Source: Alkalihalobacterium elongatum
GTDB taxonomy: Bacteria; Bacillota; Bacilli; Bacillales; Bacillaceae_F
DNA: 64,000 nucleotides
Direction of reading: 5' to 3'
Assembly: GCF_019024285.1 (NCBI RefSeq)
Contig: NZ_WMKZ01000017.1
Span: 24,362-88,361 of the forward strand
Below are positions 43,010-51,331 of this stretch, piece after piece (positions within the stretch are counted from its first letter, which is position 1; every line of letters starts with the position of its first letter). A program made the translations under genes and the position numbers. The notes under the pieces were generated by a model. The model did not search any database and was not told where the DNA came from. It was given only the letters and a program-made list of their open reading frames with translations.

Positions 43010-43807
43010 TTACACAGATGTGGCTACCGTGCCGACACCATCCAACAATTCTTCCCATTGTGCAGATCCTATTAATTGAACGAATACTGGCTTGATTGGG
43101 TCATCCGTGTACTCAACGGACCAAATCCCAGTAGTCGACGGGAGGAAAAAGACGATATTATGAAGCAACGGTGCTTCCTCTACATTCGGAACGTTGAAAA
43201 ATGAAATATTATTCAGCGTCCAATTATGCGCTTCAATATCTTGAACAAACTCATTAAAATATGACTCTTCTTCAGCCGTAAAGTCACTTAAACTCTTCAC
43301 TTTCTCTATCTGGTGCGGATCGCTTAATAAGTCAAAGGCCTCGTCAGTTAATTGAAAGGCCTTCACTTCATTCATTTCTACAGGTGCAAAAGAGTAATAT
43401 TCCTTAATTAATTTCGGAATTTCAGTTTTATCCATATAAGAAAACTCATGGATGATATCACGGTCGACAATATGAGCAAGCCAAGTACTATCGTCTACTT
43501 GGTGCAGCATAAGGGTGTTTTGTCCAAATGCATTTGAACATCGCAGCATCCATTCCGATTGGATATAGGATTGAATAAACTCCTGCATTGGCTCACTTAA
43601 GGGATTTTCTCCTCTTTGATCCTTTTCTGTATCCCACAACTGCTTGAGAATTAATTGATGTACCGTTACTTCCATTATTGCTTCCCACTCTTGAGGGCTT
43701 TTTTCACCTATAGCAGCTTCGGCAATTCCTTTTGCAATCCCTGGCTCTCCACAAAGAGAAACTAACAGTGCGAGCTCCTCTGTCGTGCACGTCATAATAT
43801 GGTTCAT
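43010..43807 (-). CDS. Acidic soluble protein, possibly an EspG/DUF5081-like T7SS accessory
   Basis: A 265-residue acidic protein without signal or membrane segment. The N-terminus (TTEELALLVSLCGEPGIAKG) and overall layout recall the EspG-like/DUF5081 proteins that escort T7SS substrates, with a central IHEFSYMDKTEIPKLIKEYY and a C-terminal region (GIWSVEYTDDPIKPVFVQLI) that looks like an EspG beta sheet. This resemblance is from memory of patterns and is tentative. GAGGA fits ATG 43807 better than 43816. It lies among effector cassettes upstream of essC, a fitting place for a chaperone. A strong terminator follows. Confidence 0.55.
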   Translation of the reverse strand: MNHIMTCTTEELALLVSLCGEPGIAKGIAEAAIGEKSPQEWEAIMEVTVHQLILKQLWDTEKDQRGENPLSEPMQEFIQSYIQSEWMLRCSNAFGQNTLMLHQVDDSTWLAHIVDRDIIHEFSYMDKTEIPKLIKEYYSFAPVEMNEVKAFQLTDEAFDLLSDPHQIEKVKSLSDFTAEEESYFNEFVQDIEAHNWTLNNISFFNVPNVEEAPLLHNIVFFLPSTTGIWSVEYTDDPIKPVFVQLIGSAQWEELLDGVGTVATSV

Positions 43808-44099
43808 TTCACTCATTCCTCTTTAGAAAATATCTACTCACTCGATACATCAGTAAAATTATGTATAGGCCGATCCTCTAGTCACTGTTTATTGATACAC
43901 AAAATACTTTATTAGAAAAACAACCCACGTAAAAAGCCGCTAAGGACATTGAAAAGAGCCCTTATCTAAAACAGCAATAGAGAAAATCATCAATATTCTA
44001 GTAAACTGGCTACCGATTTAGAAGAAATCCTGTCTCCACCTGTTTAGAACTTCACACCTACGTTAAGAAGTGGGGGCATTACCAAAAACTAAACCAGGA

Positions 44100-44435
44100 T
44101 TAATATAAAAGGTGCTGTAAAAATTGGCTTATAAACTCATAGATAATAACACCTATTAACCCGAACACTAGCATTATAATAAATAGCACAATCCTCCGGT
44201 AGAACCAGTTGAGATGCTCCATTCGTTTATAAATTGACGGACCCAATCCTAGAAAAGATATCAAAAATAAATTTACGAGTTTTTGAAACATGTTTTCTGG
44301 AGGATAGGACATACCCCAATCATAATAATTAATCATAACACTACCTAAAAAGACAGTTGCTATACCAAAGGCCATTTGCGAACCAAAGATTATAAGGAAA
44401 AAATACTCAATATTAATTAACATTTCTTGAAGCAA
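44100..44435 (-). CDS. Three-helix membrane protein, candidate immunity protein
   Basis: A 111-residue protein with three membrane segments (YFFLIIFGSQMAFGIATVFL; LVNLFLISFLGLG; RIVLFIIMLVFGLIGVIIY). It starts with TTG after AAAGGAGAG at good spacing. It follows the effector gene 45964-44645 and precedes the EspG-like gene. Membrane proteins in this position often protect against membrane-targeting T7SS toxins, so immunity is a reasonable guess, not more. A truncated copy of its 5' end lies at 42870, and its 3' flank resembles the 3' flank of the effector gene, which shows local duplication. Confidence 0.65.
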   Translation of the reverse strand: MLQEMLINIEYFFLIIFGSQMAFGIATVFLGSVMINYYDWGMSYPPENMFQKLVNLFLISFLGLGPSIYKRMEHLNWFYRRIVLFIIMLVFGLIGVIIYEFISQFLQHLLY

Positions 44436-44644
44436 CAGCTGACTCTCCTTTATATTCGACTACGTTAAGAACTAATTATAAGATATCTTTGCAGTCAATC
44501 TGTATCCAACTTTTCCCCTAATAGTAAACTCACTCCAACAGGAAAGAATATTAGTAATCAGAGGGAGTTTCAACTCCACCTAATTAGAACCTCTGATCCA
44601 CGCTACGCTAAAAGGTAGGGACATTACCCTAAAATAAACCAGAA

Positions 44645-45964
44645 TTAATTCAACCAGCTAGTTACGGATTTGAATTTATTCGCTAAACCTTCAGCAGCTC
44701 CACCGAAAGATTCGCCGATAGCTTTACCTATATTTTCAGCGCCTCTACCAATTGCTCCTCCAACATCCTTCGCTACATCTTTGACGAAAGCGTTATTTGC
44801 TACACCACCAACTAATCCACCAACTGCTCCTCCAATAATAACACCTTTAGGACCAGCAAAAGCGCCAATCTTAGCTCCAGCTGAAGCACCGGCAGCTACA
44901 GCACCAAAATCAGTCAAAGCCCCTCCAAAAAATCTCCCTGTTTTCTCCATTCCACCCTTATTTGCATTAGCAGCATTAGTAAACTCCGTTGCATTTGACC
45001 CTATGGTTACAACATTACCAATTAGCGGGATCCCTTTACCTAAATTAGTAAACCCTTTAGCTGTGGCTGCTTTCTCTAGTACTCCTTTTGTTGAAACATC
45101 TTTCATTCTATTCTTGGTATGATCAAGGATATCCTTTCCTGTCATCGATATCGCAAAGTTCGTATCCTTCGCAAACCCTGCTACATGTTTGATTAAATGG
45201 GACGGGCTCGAATAGGAAGAGACCGCTTTATGAACACCCTTCAAGATTGGATTTGTAGGCTTTGAGTTAGCGAAATCTTTAATTTTTCGAGCAATAGGAT
45301 TGCTATGATGTCCCTTACTCGTCCAAGAGTCAGCCGCTGCAACTGTAAAACGATAATTTCCCTTGATGCGATCCATCAATGACGGCCTGCCTCCGCGGTA
45401 ATTGATCTTTAGCGTACTCGTTACACCAGCAGCCGTAGCAATGGTAAGTGCATTGGAAACCAGTAATGGGGTGTCAAAAAAATTAAGTGCATCACCAACT
45501 TTTCCAACACCACTAAAAAATTTATGTAAAACCGATTCTTCTCTTTGATAAGTGGCTCCTACGACATGGGCGTTTGAACCAGCTTCCACCATCGTTTTTC
45601 TAATGTTATTGGCATAAGCACCGAACCCAGATATTCGACCCATCAGGCCCGCGTAAACATGACCCTTCCCTAATCGCTCGACAGAAGTTCCTTTAGAAGC
45701 TAGAAAACTTTCAGCCTTTGCATAGCGAGCCATCGACTGGTTCACAAAGGTTTGAAGATTTTTCACCTGCATTTCTAGTTTTCCTAAAGAACTCTCTGTT
45801 CGATTTAACCTTGAACCGATCCCTCTACGTACGGTAATTCTTCGATCGAGACTCCCACTGACTGAGGAGACTCTACTTCTAATCTCAGAAACTTTAGTTG
45901 AATTTTGCTTAATTCCTGGTACCTGCTGGTTTACAAAACCAGTTCTTATAAGAATTCGAGACAT
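44645..45964 (-). CDS. Candidate T7SS effector 1, shared N-domain with glycine-zipper C-terminus
   Basis: A 439-residue protein. The first ~85 residues (MSRILIRTGFVNQQVPGIKQ, ending LQTFVNQSMARYAKAESFL) match the N-terminus of the protein at 47944-49323, including RRGIxxRLN and the helical NQSM segment. The C-terminal half is unrelated to that paralogue: it has a Gly/Ala-rich zipper (GAVAAGASAGAKIGAFAG, then VIIGGAVGGLVGGVANN) as in membrane-inserting or pore-forming proteins. No signal peptide. A WXG100-like helper gene lies 21 bases upstream. The shared head with a swapped tail is the pattern of polymorphic toxins such as LXG proteins. Function is inferred from architecture. Confidence 0.75.
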   Translation of the reverse strand: MSRILIRTGFVNQQVPGIKQNSTKVSEIRSRVSSVSGSLDRRITVRRGIGSRLNRTESSLGKLEMQVKNLQTFVNQSMARYAKAESFLASKGTSVERLGKGHVYAGLMGRISGFGAYANNIRKTMVEAGSNAHVVGATYQREESVLHKFFSGVGKVGDALNFFDTPLLVSNALTIATAAGVTSTLKINYRGGRPSLMDRIKGNYRFTVAAADSWTSKGHHSNPIARKIKDFANSKPTNPILKGVHKAVSSYSSPSHLIKHVAGFAKDTNFAISMTGKDILDHTKNRMKDVSTKGVLEKAATAKGFTNLGKGIPLIGNVVTIGSNATEFTNAANANKGGMEKTGRFFGGALTDFGAVAAGASAGAKIGAFAGPKGVIIGGAVGGLVGGVANNAFVKDVAKDVGGAIGRGAENIGKAIGESFGGAAEGLANKFKSVTSWLN

Positions 45965-45985
45965 TAGAGAACCTCCTTTTCAGTA

Positions 45986-46318
45986 TCATCCTTTTTCGGC
46001 TTTTGCCTTAGCTCTTGCTTCAGCTTCCCGTTTCGCTTGATCGATTTTAGCTTGCTCTTCCCTCGAGATTTCTAGGGCGACCGATACGACATCACTTCCG
46101 ATAGAATTCAGCTCAGAAGAAAGGCTATGAATCTCTTTTGTAATACTAGCAATTGCATTGTTAATATATGTAATTTCCTTTGCTTGCCATCCATGTTTTA
46201 GATTAGTCTTTATACTTTCTAGACTTTTGTTTAAGTCTTTTAATTGTGATGCAAGTGTATTTAGTCGATTTGCTTGTGAACTCGCCACACCAACATTTAT
46301 TCGATTTGTAACAACCAT
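45986..46318 (-). CDS. WXG100/Lap-like helical helper protein 1
   Basis: A 110-residue helical protein starting MVVTNRINVGVASSQANRLN. It has a central turn KHGWQAKEITYINNAI with a conserved Trp and an Ala/Lys/Glu-rich tail (EQAKIDQAKREAEARAKAKA). It is about 65% identical by eye to the protein at 49336. Small helical proteins beside LXG toxins bind the effector N-domain for export, and this is the likely role here. AGGAGG fits ATG 46318; the frame to 46339 is not needed. The effector gene follows directly. Confidence 0.8.
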   Translation of the reverse strand: MVVTNRINVGVASSQANRLNTLASQLKDLNKSLESIKTNLKHGWQAKEITYINNAIASITKEIHSLSSELNSIGSDVVSVALEISREEQAKIDQAKREAEARAKAKAEKG

Positions 46319-46381
46319 AACGATCCTCCTGGCTTTCAACTCTTATTATTCTTCTATATCGAACGTCCTTATTACGTAATA

Positions 46382-46387
46382 ATTATA
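46382..46387 (-). promoter_or_regulatory. Promoter -10 of effector cassette 1, in a duplicated upstream region
   Basis: TATAAT on the minus strand sits in GCTTATAATTATTACGT, conserved in the copy upstream of cassette 2 (49739-49744). The whole stretch 46370-46525 resembles 49728-49885. No good -35 is seen, so an activator may be needed. Confidence 0.55.
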
Positions 46388-46587
46388 AGCGCGAGTACGT
46401 AAAAATACTACATATTATGCACAGTTTATCCTTTATTTGGTATTAATTTCCCACTGACTAGTCGGTTTCTCTGTCATTATTTAATGAAATCTATTAAAAC
46501 GATGTATTGTTATCATACTTATGTCGCATAGAAAGGTTGAAGTACCATTTAGAATAGAGTTTAACAACACCCGAAAGATTTCCCAAT

Positions 46588-46636
46588 AAAAAAAGAGCAT
46601 TCCATCCAAGCTGTGTTACAGCTAAGAGAAACGCTC
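46588..46636 (-). terminator. Terminator of effector cassette 2
   Basis: A long imperfect stem (GAGC-TT-C...TAGCTGT / ACAGCT...GGAATGCTC) followed by seven T residues on the minus strand, just after the stop at 46643. Confidence 0.8.
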
Positions 46637-46642
46637 GATACA

Positions 46643-47209
46643 TTATGAGGCTTTTGCTAATTTCGATCTCTTGAAAAAAGTATGCAGGAATAGGAACACG
46701 GAAAACAAAACAGAAAGAACCATGACAAATATTCCGCCACCGAAGGCGATGACCTTTCCTACAAACGACTTTTTAATATTAAGCACAACCTCTGAACCTT
46801 GATCGATACCTTCATATTGTGCCATTAATTGATAGTTTCCAGGCTCATCAATCGAAAATTTAAACACTGACGTTCCTTCAATCCCATTAGTCGAATAGGT
46901 TGAACCACTTGAATGTTGTAATGGAACTGGGATATCTGTAGACGGATCGTAAATTAATACGCCTAATCCTTGTATGTTATGATCGGTATGATAAATTTTC
47001 CCATCAACTATACTTCTATACTCATGAAAGATTGTATAATTTCCACTTTCTAAAACTAACTCTTCCATTCCAGGTACAATCACTCTTACATCTTCACTGT
47101 CATCTAAGAACACGAGAAAGAGCATGGCTACAAATATTAAGCTTCCTATAATAGGAGCAATCAGTGCTACTATGTACCTTTTTTTGCTTGGAATTTTATT
47201 ATTTTGCAT
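46643..47209 (-). CDS. Two-helix membrane protein of effector cassette 2
   Basis: A protein of about 188 residues with an N-terminal membrane helix (YIVALIAPIIGSLIFVAMLF), an extracytoplasmic beta-rich region of about 110 residues (NYTIFHEYRSIVDGKIYHTD, then YQLMAQYEGIDQGSEVVLNI) and a second helix (VIAFGGGIFVMVLSVLFSVF) with a basic tail. The AAAGGTGGG Shine-Dalgarno fits ATG 47209, not the TTG at 47236. It is last in the cassette headed by the helper at 49668, so an immunity or export-accessory role is plausible. Family not recognised. Confidence 0.65.
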   Translation of the reverse strand: MQNNKIPSKKRYIVALIAPIIGSLIFVAMLFLVFLDDSEDVRVIVPGMEELVLESGNYTIFHEYRSIVDGKIYHTDHNIQGLGVLIYDPSTDIPVPLQHSSGSTYSTNGIEGTSVFKFSIDEPGNYQLMAQYEGIDQGSEVVLNIKKSFVGKVIAFGGGIFVMVLSVLFSVFLFLHTFFKRSKLAKAS

Positions 47210-47239
47210 AATACCCACCTTTAATCTACGAAGCAACCG

Positions 47240-47563
47240 TTAGTTGTTTACATTGGAATTTAAATAATTGCTTTTCACTTTTGGATATAACTTTAACATC
47301 ACTACTATGACAACCAACATGAAAGGTACCGTAAATAAAAGCCCAAATAATAGAAGTGGACCATAAACAAAAGAGGAACCAATTATGAATAATGAAGAAA
47401 TCAACGGAATTAAATAGACAGGAAAAAACAGAATATTCATGTAAACGAGAGACATATATTTAGCCTTTTCTACTTTCGTTTCGGCTTCCTGTACACCTTT
47501 CCAACAGTCTTTTAGTTCAGCCGCTGTCATTTTAATAATATCGATAAAAAGTCTTAACTTCAT
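47240..47563 (-). CDS. Small two-helix membrane protein of effector cassette 2
   Basis: A 107-residue protein. The N-terminus is a cytoplasmic helix (MTAAELKDCWKGVQEAETKV), followed by two membrane segments (LVYMNILFFPVYLIPLISSL; GPLLLFGLLFTVPFMLVVIV). TAGGAGT precedes the ATG by six bases. It lies between the DUF4176 gene and another membrane protein with very short gaps, so it is co-expressed with them. It could be the immunity protein or a local membrane helper. Not recognised. Confidence 0.6.
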   Translation of the reverse strand: MKLRLFIDIIKMTAAELKDCWKGVQEAETKVEKAKYMSLVYMNILFFPVYLIPLISSLFIIGSSFVYGPLLLFGLLFTVPFMLVVIVVMLKLYPKVKSNYLNSNVNN

Positions 47564-47572
47564 TTTTTACTC

Positions 47573-47872
47573 CTATTCGAAAGCTTTCTTTAATCGCTCT
47601 CTTAATTCTAGCTCTCCCTCTGTTTCTAACCCTTTAAAAACCACTTCCTCGATTGATTCATGATCAATAAACACATTAGTCTCTTCTGAAATATGTCCTT
47701 GTGGAAATGGACAAGCAACATAATCCCAGACTTTATCTGTGCCAGCTTGTTGTTGTTTTCTACCATAAATCATAATTGCTTGTTCAATAAAGTCTACCTT
47801 TATGACAGATCCAATAGGTAAAAACTCTGTTGGTACTACTAATTTTAATGAATTAATTTCTTTTGCCATCAT
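47573..47872 (-). CDS. DUF4176-type protein, T7SS-associated
   Basis: A protein of about 99 residues containing FLPIGSVIKV, then AIMIYGRKQQ, VWDYVACPFPQGHISEETN and FIDHESIEEVVFKG, the conserved run of DUF4176 proteins. This family recurs beside LXG and other T7SS effectors in Firmicutes, but its function is not settled. It is soluble. AGGAGG fits ATG 47872 or 47869. It directly follows effector 2, which strengthens the T7SS reading of this cassette. Confidence 0.85.
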   Translation of the reverse strand: MMAKEINSLKLVVPTEFLPIGSVIKVDFIEQAIMIYGRKQQQAGTDKVWDYVACPFPQGHISEETNVFIDHESIEEVVFKGLETEGELELRERLKKAFE

Positions 47873-47943
47873 CAATTCCTCCTATAATCCACCTGTTTTC
47901 GAGCATAAAAAAAATGTACTGGCCCCTTTGAATTGAGGTTAAA

Positions 47944-49323
47944 CTATTTATTAGGGTCTTTTTCAAACGTGAGACCAAATTCTAGTCCGAGACCGATATG
48001 GATACCTAATTTATTTTCTAAACCAAGTTTTGCTTCTCCACCAATACTTCCAGCAGACCCTCCGATATGAGGTTTAATATTATAATCGGTAAAAGGTATA
48101 GGAATAATCGTTCCGATTTTCCCTTCGGCCGCAGCCGCTTTCGCTCCAATACCGACTGTAAAGTTATCTACACCAGCGTGTGCTTTTGCAGTTAATACTT
48201 CAGCATTTCCATGAAACCCATATCGATTAAATCCTATTGTGTCTGCACCAGGAATTTTCTCCGTGAAGCTACCAGGTTGAGCTCTTCCTTCATAACCTAA
48301 GTATCTAGCATCTGCACTTAAAATAGCGACTGGCAGAATTCCTTCTCCACCAATAACAGCTTTACCTTGTGCTGTTAACATATCAATTGTTGCATTTCCA
48401 TTAACAAAGGCATTATCTAATTCTAAGCTACCGTGGATCGTTGAAAACGTAGCATTTCCACCAATTTGACCGTGGCCGTTTTTAAATCCACTTAATCCTG
48501 CCCAGTCAGAATCGTAATACCCTACTCCCCCTGAAGCTGTCATGCCATACTGGGAGTTTTCCTTTTTATCTCCTATTAGATGACCCTCGTTTGTCCATCT
48601 AGTTTTACTATTGTCAATATAACATACACCTAAATCTTTTGTAATATCATTCGACGTTTTAGGTATTGTTGCAGTAAAGCCTTTGGCAAGAGTACTTCCT
48701 AAATTATAGGCGTTGCTCGCTTTTCCACCTGTTTGAGATCCTTGTAATCCTTTTATTAATCCACCCATGGCTCCCATTGGAAACATGGCTCCCATAAGCA
48801 AGTCTCTCATATTACCTGTCGTTGGAGTATTAGCGTTCCCACCTATATGATTCATGCCATAATACTGAAGTAGGCTAGCAGGTCCACCGATGTTTCCTCT
48901 ATTAAAATAGTTCCCGAATACGCCTGGCATTCCATATGGGTATTTAGCTGCTGCTGGACCACCAACTATAAAGCCTCGTGCAAAGAGAGATAAAGCAAAT
49001 AAACTATGCCATGGCTTTATTCCACCATCCAGCTTATATAGTCCCATTGCCTTTATATTTAGCATTCGTTGCGTATGATCATACTTATTCATGGATTGAT
49101 TTATGACGTTCGTTAAATTATGTATCCTTTGTTCTATTACATTTAATGACTTTTGTGCATGATTTAACCTAGCACTTATTCCCCGACGTGCTTTGATTCT
49201 ATTATCAATACCCCAATTCATGGCTGCAAGAGAACTTTTTATTTCGGATGCTCTTTTAGAATTATTCACTAGTCCTGGAACTTGTTGACTAACAAATCCA
49301 GTTTTCACATTTATCCGCGACAA
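47944..49323 (-). CDS. Candidate T7SS effector 2, shared N-domain with glycine-rich beta C-terminus
   Basis: A 459-residue protein. Residues 1 to about 85 (MSRINVKTGFVSQQVPGLVN, then RRGISARLNHAQKSL and NQSMNKYDHTQRML) match effector 1. The middle is Gly/Met-rich (LLMGAMFPMGAMGGLIKGLQ). The C-terminal 200 residues alternate small and hydrophobic residues (GQIGGNATFSTIHGSLELDN, then AKAHAGVDNFTVGIGAKAAA), ending LGIHIGLGLEFGLTFEKD, a beta-rich tail often seen on Firmicutes polymorphic toxins. The start is TTG after AGGAGGG. Activity cannot be read from sequence. It is preceded by its helper and followed by DUF4176. Confidence 0.75.
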   Translation of the reverse strand: MSRINVKTGFVSQQVPGLVNNSKRASEIKSSLAAMNWGIDNRIKARRGISARLNHAQKSLNVIEQRIHNLTNVINQSMNKYDHTQRMLNIKAMGLYKLDGGIKPWHSLFALSLFARGFIVGGPAAAKYPYGMPGVFGNYFNRGNIGGPASLLQYYGMNHIGGNANTPTTGNMRDLLMGAMFPMGAMGGLIKGLQGSQTGGKASNAYNLGSTLAKGFTATIPKTSNDITKDLGVCYIDNSKTRWTNEGHLIGDKKENSQYGMTASGGVGYYDSDWAGLSGFKNGHGQIGGNATFSTIHGSLELDNAFVNGNATIDMLTAQGKAVIGGEGILPVAILSADARYLGYEGRAQPGSFTEKIPGADTIGFNRYGFHGNAEVLTAKAHAGVDNFTVGIGAKAAAAEGKIGTIIPIPFTDYNIKPHIGGSAGSIGGEAKLGLENKLGIHIGLGLEFGLTFEKDPNK

Positions 49324-49335
49324 TAACGAGCCCTC

Positions 49336-49668
49336 CTATCTTTTTGCAGCCTTGGCTGCTGCTTCAGCTTCAGCTGCCTTTTTAGCAGCATCGATCTTGG
49401 CTTGCTCTTCTCTTGATATTTCAAGAGCAACCGAGATAACGTCTTTTCCTAAGGAATTAAGTTCCGACGTAAGACTACTAATCTCCTTACTAATATTAGT
49501 AATAGCCTGGTTTATATAAACAATCTCTTTCGCTTGCCACCCATGGGTTATATTTCCATTAATACTTTTTAAACTACTATTGAGAGCTTGTAATTGAGAT
49601 GAAAGTGTATTAAATTTCGCAGCTTGTGAATTTGCCAAACTGACATTAATTCGATTAGTCACTACCAT
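49336..49668 (-). CDS. WXG100/Lap-like helical helper protein 2
   Basis: A 110-residue paralogue of the helper at 45986, starting MVVTNRINVSLANSQAAKFN. It keeps the turn HGWQAKEIVYINQAI, the SREEQAKID segment and an Ala-rich tail (AAEAEAAAKAAKR). AGGAGG precedes the ATG. It lies 12 bases upstream of effector 2. By analogy to the small proteins next to LXG toxins it should dock on the effector's shared N-domain. The promoter region upstream is duplicated from, or to, that of cassette 1. Confidence 0.8.
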   Translation of the reverse strand: MVVTNRINVSLANSQAAKFNTLSSQLQALNSSLKSINGNITHGWQAKEIVYINQAITNISKEISSLTSELNSLGKDVISVALEISREEQAKIDAAKKAAEAEAAAKAAKR

Positions 49669-49738
49669 AATCTATCCTCCTGGCATTTAACTGTTTTAAT
49701 TCCTCTACCTCGACCGTCTTCTTTTTTATCACGTAATA

Positions 49739-49744
49739 ATTATA
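49739..49744 (-). promoter_or_regulatory. Promoter -10 of effector cassette 2, in a duplicated upstream region
   Basis: TATAAT on the minus strand in GCTTATAATTATTACGT, identical to the copy at cassette 1. The flanking stretch to about 49885 is similar too. Confidence 0.55.
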
Positions 49745-49945
49745 AGCGCGTGCACACAAAAAAACTACATATTATACACAATTCACCCTTTATTTGGTAG
49801 TAATTTACCACTTCTTTGCTGGTTTTTCATTCATTATCTAATGAAATCTAATAAAAAATATAAGACTTTATCATACTTATGTCGTATACTATGGCTTTCT
49901 CCATCAAAACCCACCACCAAAAGATTCCCATATAATTATCAATAG

Positions 49946-49970
49946 AAAAAGCATACCCATGGGATATGCC
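49946..49970 (-). terminator. Terminator after the lipoprotein gene
   Basis: GCATATCCC / GGGTATGC (G-U containing stem) followed by TTTTTC on the minus strand, about 100 bases after the stop at 50077. Confidence 0.55.
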
Positions 49971-50076
49971 TTTTCTTAGTATTCTTTTTAAGATGCCTGC
50001 AGTTAGCGTACTACATGGAAATTTTTCACATCAATAGAAAGGCGGCTAGGCTGAAAACACCCCCGTCTAGTTCATT

Positions 50077-50496
50077 TTATTCAGTAGTAAGCTGAATTAC
50101 TTCCTCATAAACCTCAGTGGCTGTTTCCCACTCTACTGTCATTTCTGTTTGATTGATTATTTGGATAATGTCTTCAGGCTCGTACCCGCTATTTGCTTTT
50201 TTCCCTTCAATCGTACCTGTTTGGTTATTTATCGTTCCAATATGAAATTGAAAGTTCAGGATTTCTAATGAAATTGGATTTTCGGCTTGAAGTGTTATCG
50301 CAATCAGCTCGTCTTCCCCAGTATACTCCAGTAAAATGTTATCATTAATAAAGTTGTTAGTAATCGTGTACTGACCTTCAATCTTTCCATATTGCCCTTC
50401 TCCAATTACTGTCACATTCGTCTTTTTCAAACTACATCCTACGATTAAAAGATTAACGCATAGGACAACAAGCACAATTTTAAATTTACTAATCAT
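50077..50496 (-). CDS. Small lipoprotein, function unknown
   Basis: A 139-residue protein with a lipoprotein signal (IVLVVLCVNLLIVGCSLKK; lipobox LIVGC, Cys21). The mature part is beta-rich (IEGQYTITNNFINDNILLEY) and acidic at its end. It should be tethered to the outer face of the membrane. Its start overlaps the stop of the upstream membrane-protein gene by four bases, so the two are translated together. It may be part of another immunity-type module above the effector cassettes; no family recognised. Confidence 0.7.
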   Translation of the reverse strand: MISKFKIVLVVLCVNLLIVGCSLKKTNVTVIGEGQYGKIEGQYTITNNFINDNILLEYTGEDELIAITLQAENPISLEILNFQFHIGTINNQTGTIEGKKANSGYEPEDIIQIINQTEMTVEWETATEVYEEVIQLTTE

Positions 50497-51008
50497 CTTT
50501 TACCCCCATTGTATTTATTAAGATGATGAATTCCGTTTCTGTGGAAATTTATGTTGTAAAGCTCCTTCGCTATTGAAGACGGTTTCCCTCTTCCCTTCTT
50601 ATAATTGGTTAACTGGATATGATAATAGTTGACATACTCGATTATCGCAAAAACATAGATGAATAGAGTTAATACCGAACCAAAATACGAGACACGTTCC
50701 CATAAAAATACATCAACCAAAAATATAACAGGGCCGACCATAATAAGAATGAGGTTCAGTTTTTTTAGGACGTAAAGAAATTTGTAAAAGTTAGCGAAAA
50801 CCATTTCCTTCCGCTTTAACCTTAGCCATTTAATAAACCAATAGAAGCTACCTTGCAGAAGAATAAAGTTCAATACAACAAAAACATAAAGTAAGGAAAA
50901 ACTGTCATTTGGGTTAACCGAATAGAAAACGTAAATAAACGTAAAGGTAACAGCCGCAAAAAATTCTCCCGTAAACAAATACACAAGCCGCTTCTCCAAG
51001 CCCTTCAT
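50493..51008 (-). CDS. Four-helix membrane protein, function unknown
   Basis: A 171-residue integral membrane protein with about four helices (LFTGEFFAAVTFTFIYVFY; LLYVFVVLNFILLQGSFYW; LILIMVGPVIFLVDVFLW; VLTLFIYVFAIIEYV) and a basic C-terminal tail. The ATG follows GGGGAGGAG. It overlaps the lipoprotein gene by four bases and is preceded by a tiny membrane-protein gene. Context near T7SS effector cassettes hints at immunity, but this is unproven. Confidence 0.7.
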   Translation of the reverse strand: MKGLEKRLVYLFTGEFFAAVTFTFIYVFYSVNPNDSFSLLYVFVVLNFILLQGSFYWFIKWLRLKRKEMVFANFYKFLYVLKKLNLILIMVGPVIFLVDVFLWERVSYFGSVLTLFIYVFAIIEYVNYYHIQLTNYKKGRGKPSSIAKELYNINFHRNGIHHLNKYNGGKR

Positions 51009-51058
51009 CCACTCACTCCTCCCCTATTTTTAAGAATGTACTCATTCATCTAGACGTT

Positions 51059-51178
51059 TTACTTTCTATTTTTAAAGCTATTAAACACAACAAATGAAAT
51101 TAATAGTAAAAAAACAATTCCAACACCGATTAGTAGATCCATCACCTGCTCGACCACACTAATCCTTCCAACATTCAT
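51059..51178 (-). CDS. 39-residue single-pass membrane protein
   Basis: A small frame from ATG 51178 with a single hydrophobic helix (MDLLIGVGIVFLLLISFVVF) and a basic end (NSFKNRK). A GTG seven codons in, with GGAAGG upstream, is the alternative start. It ends 50 bases before the four-helix membrane-protein gene and is probably in the same operon. Support comes from the clean membrane segment and placement. Function unknown. Confidence 0.5.
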   Translation of the reverse strand: MNVGRISVVEQVMDLLIGVGIVFLLLISFVVFNSFKNRK

Positions 51179-51262
51179 TGCTATTTTTATAATTTGATAG
51201 CAATTCGGTTATGTCAGCTCGAACCCAATCTTAACATTAATTCCCTCTTTATGGCTGTAAAT

Positions 51263-51298
51263 AAAAAAAGCCTTACCTTTTTCTCAAGGTAAAGCTTT
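51263..51298 (-). terminator. Terminator after the Trx-like lipoprotein gene
   Basis: AAGCTTTACCTT pairs with AAGGTAAGGCTT (one G-U pair), followed by seven T residues on the minus strand. Confidence 0.85.
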
Positions 51299-51331
51299 CT
51301 TTCGTTCGTTATAGAAAGTGGGGAAATATTG

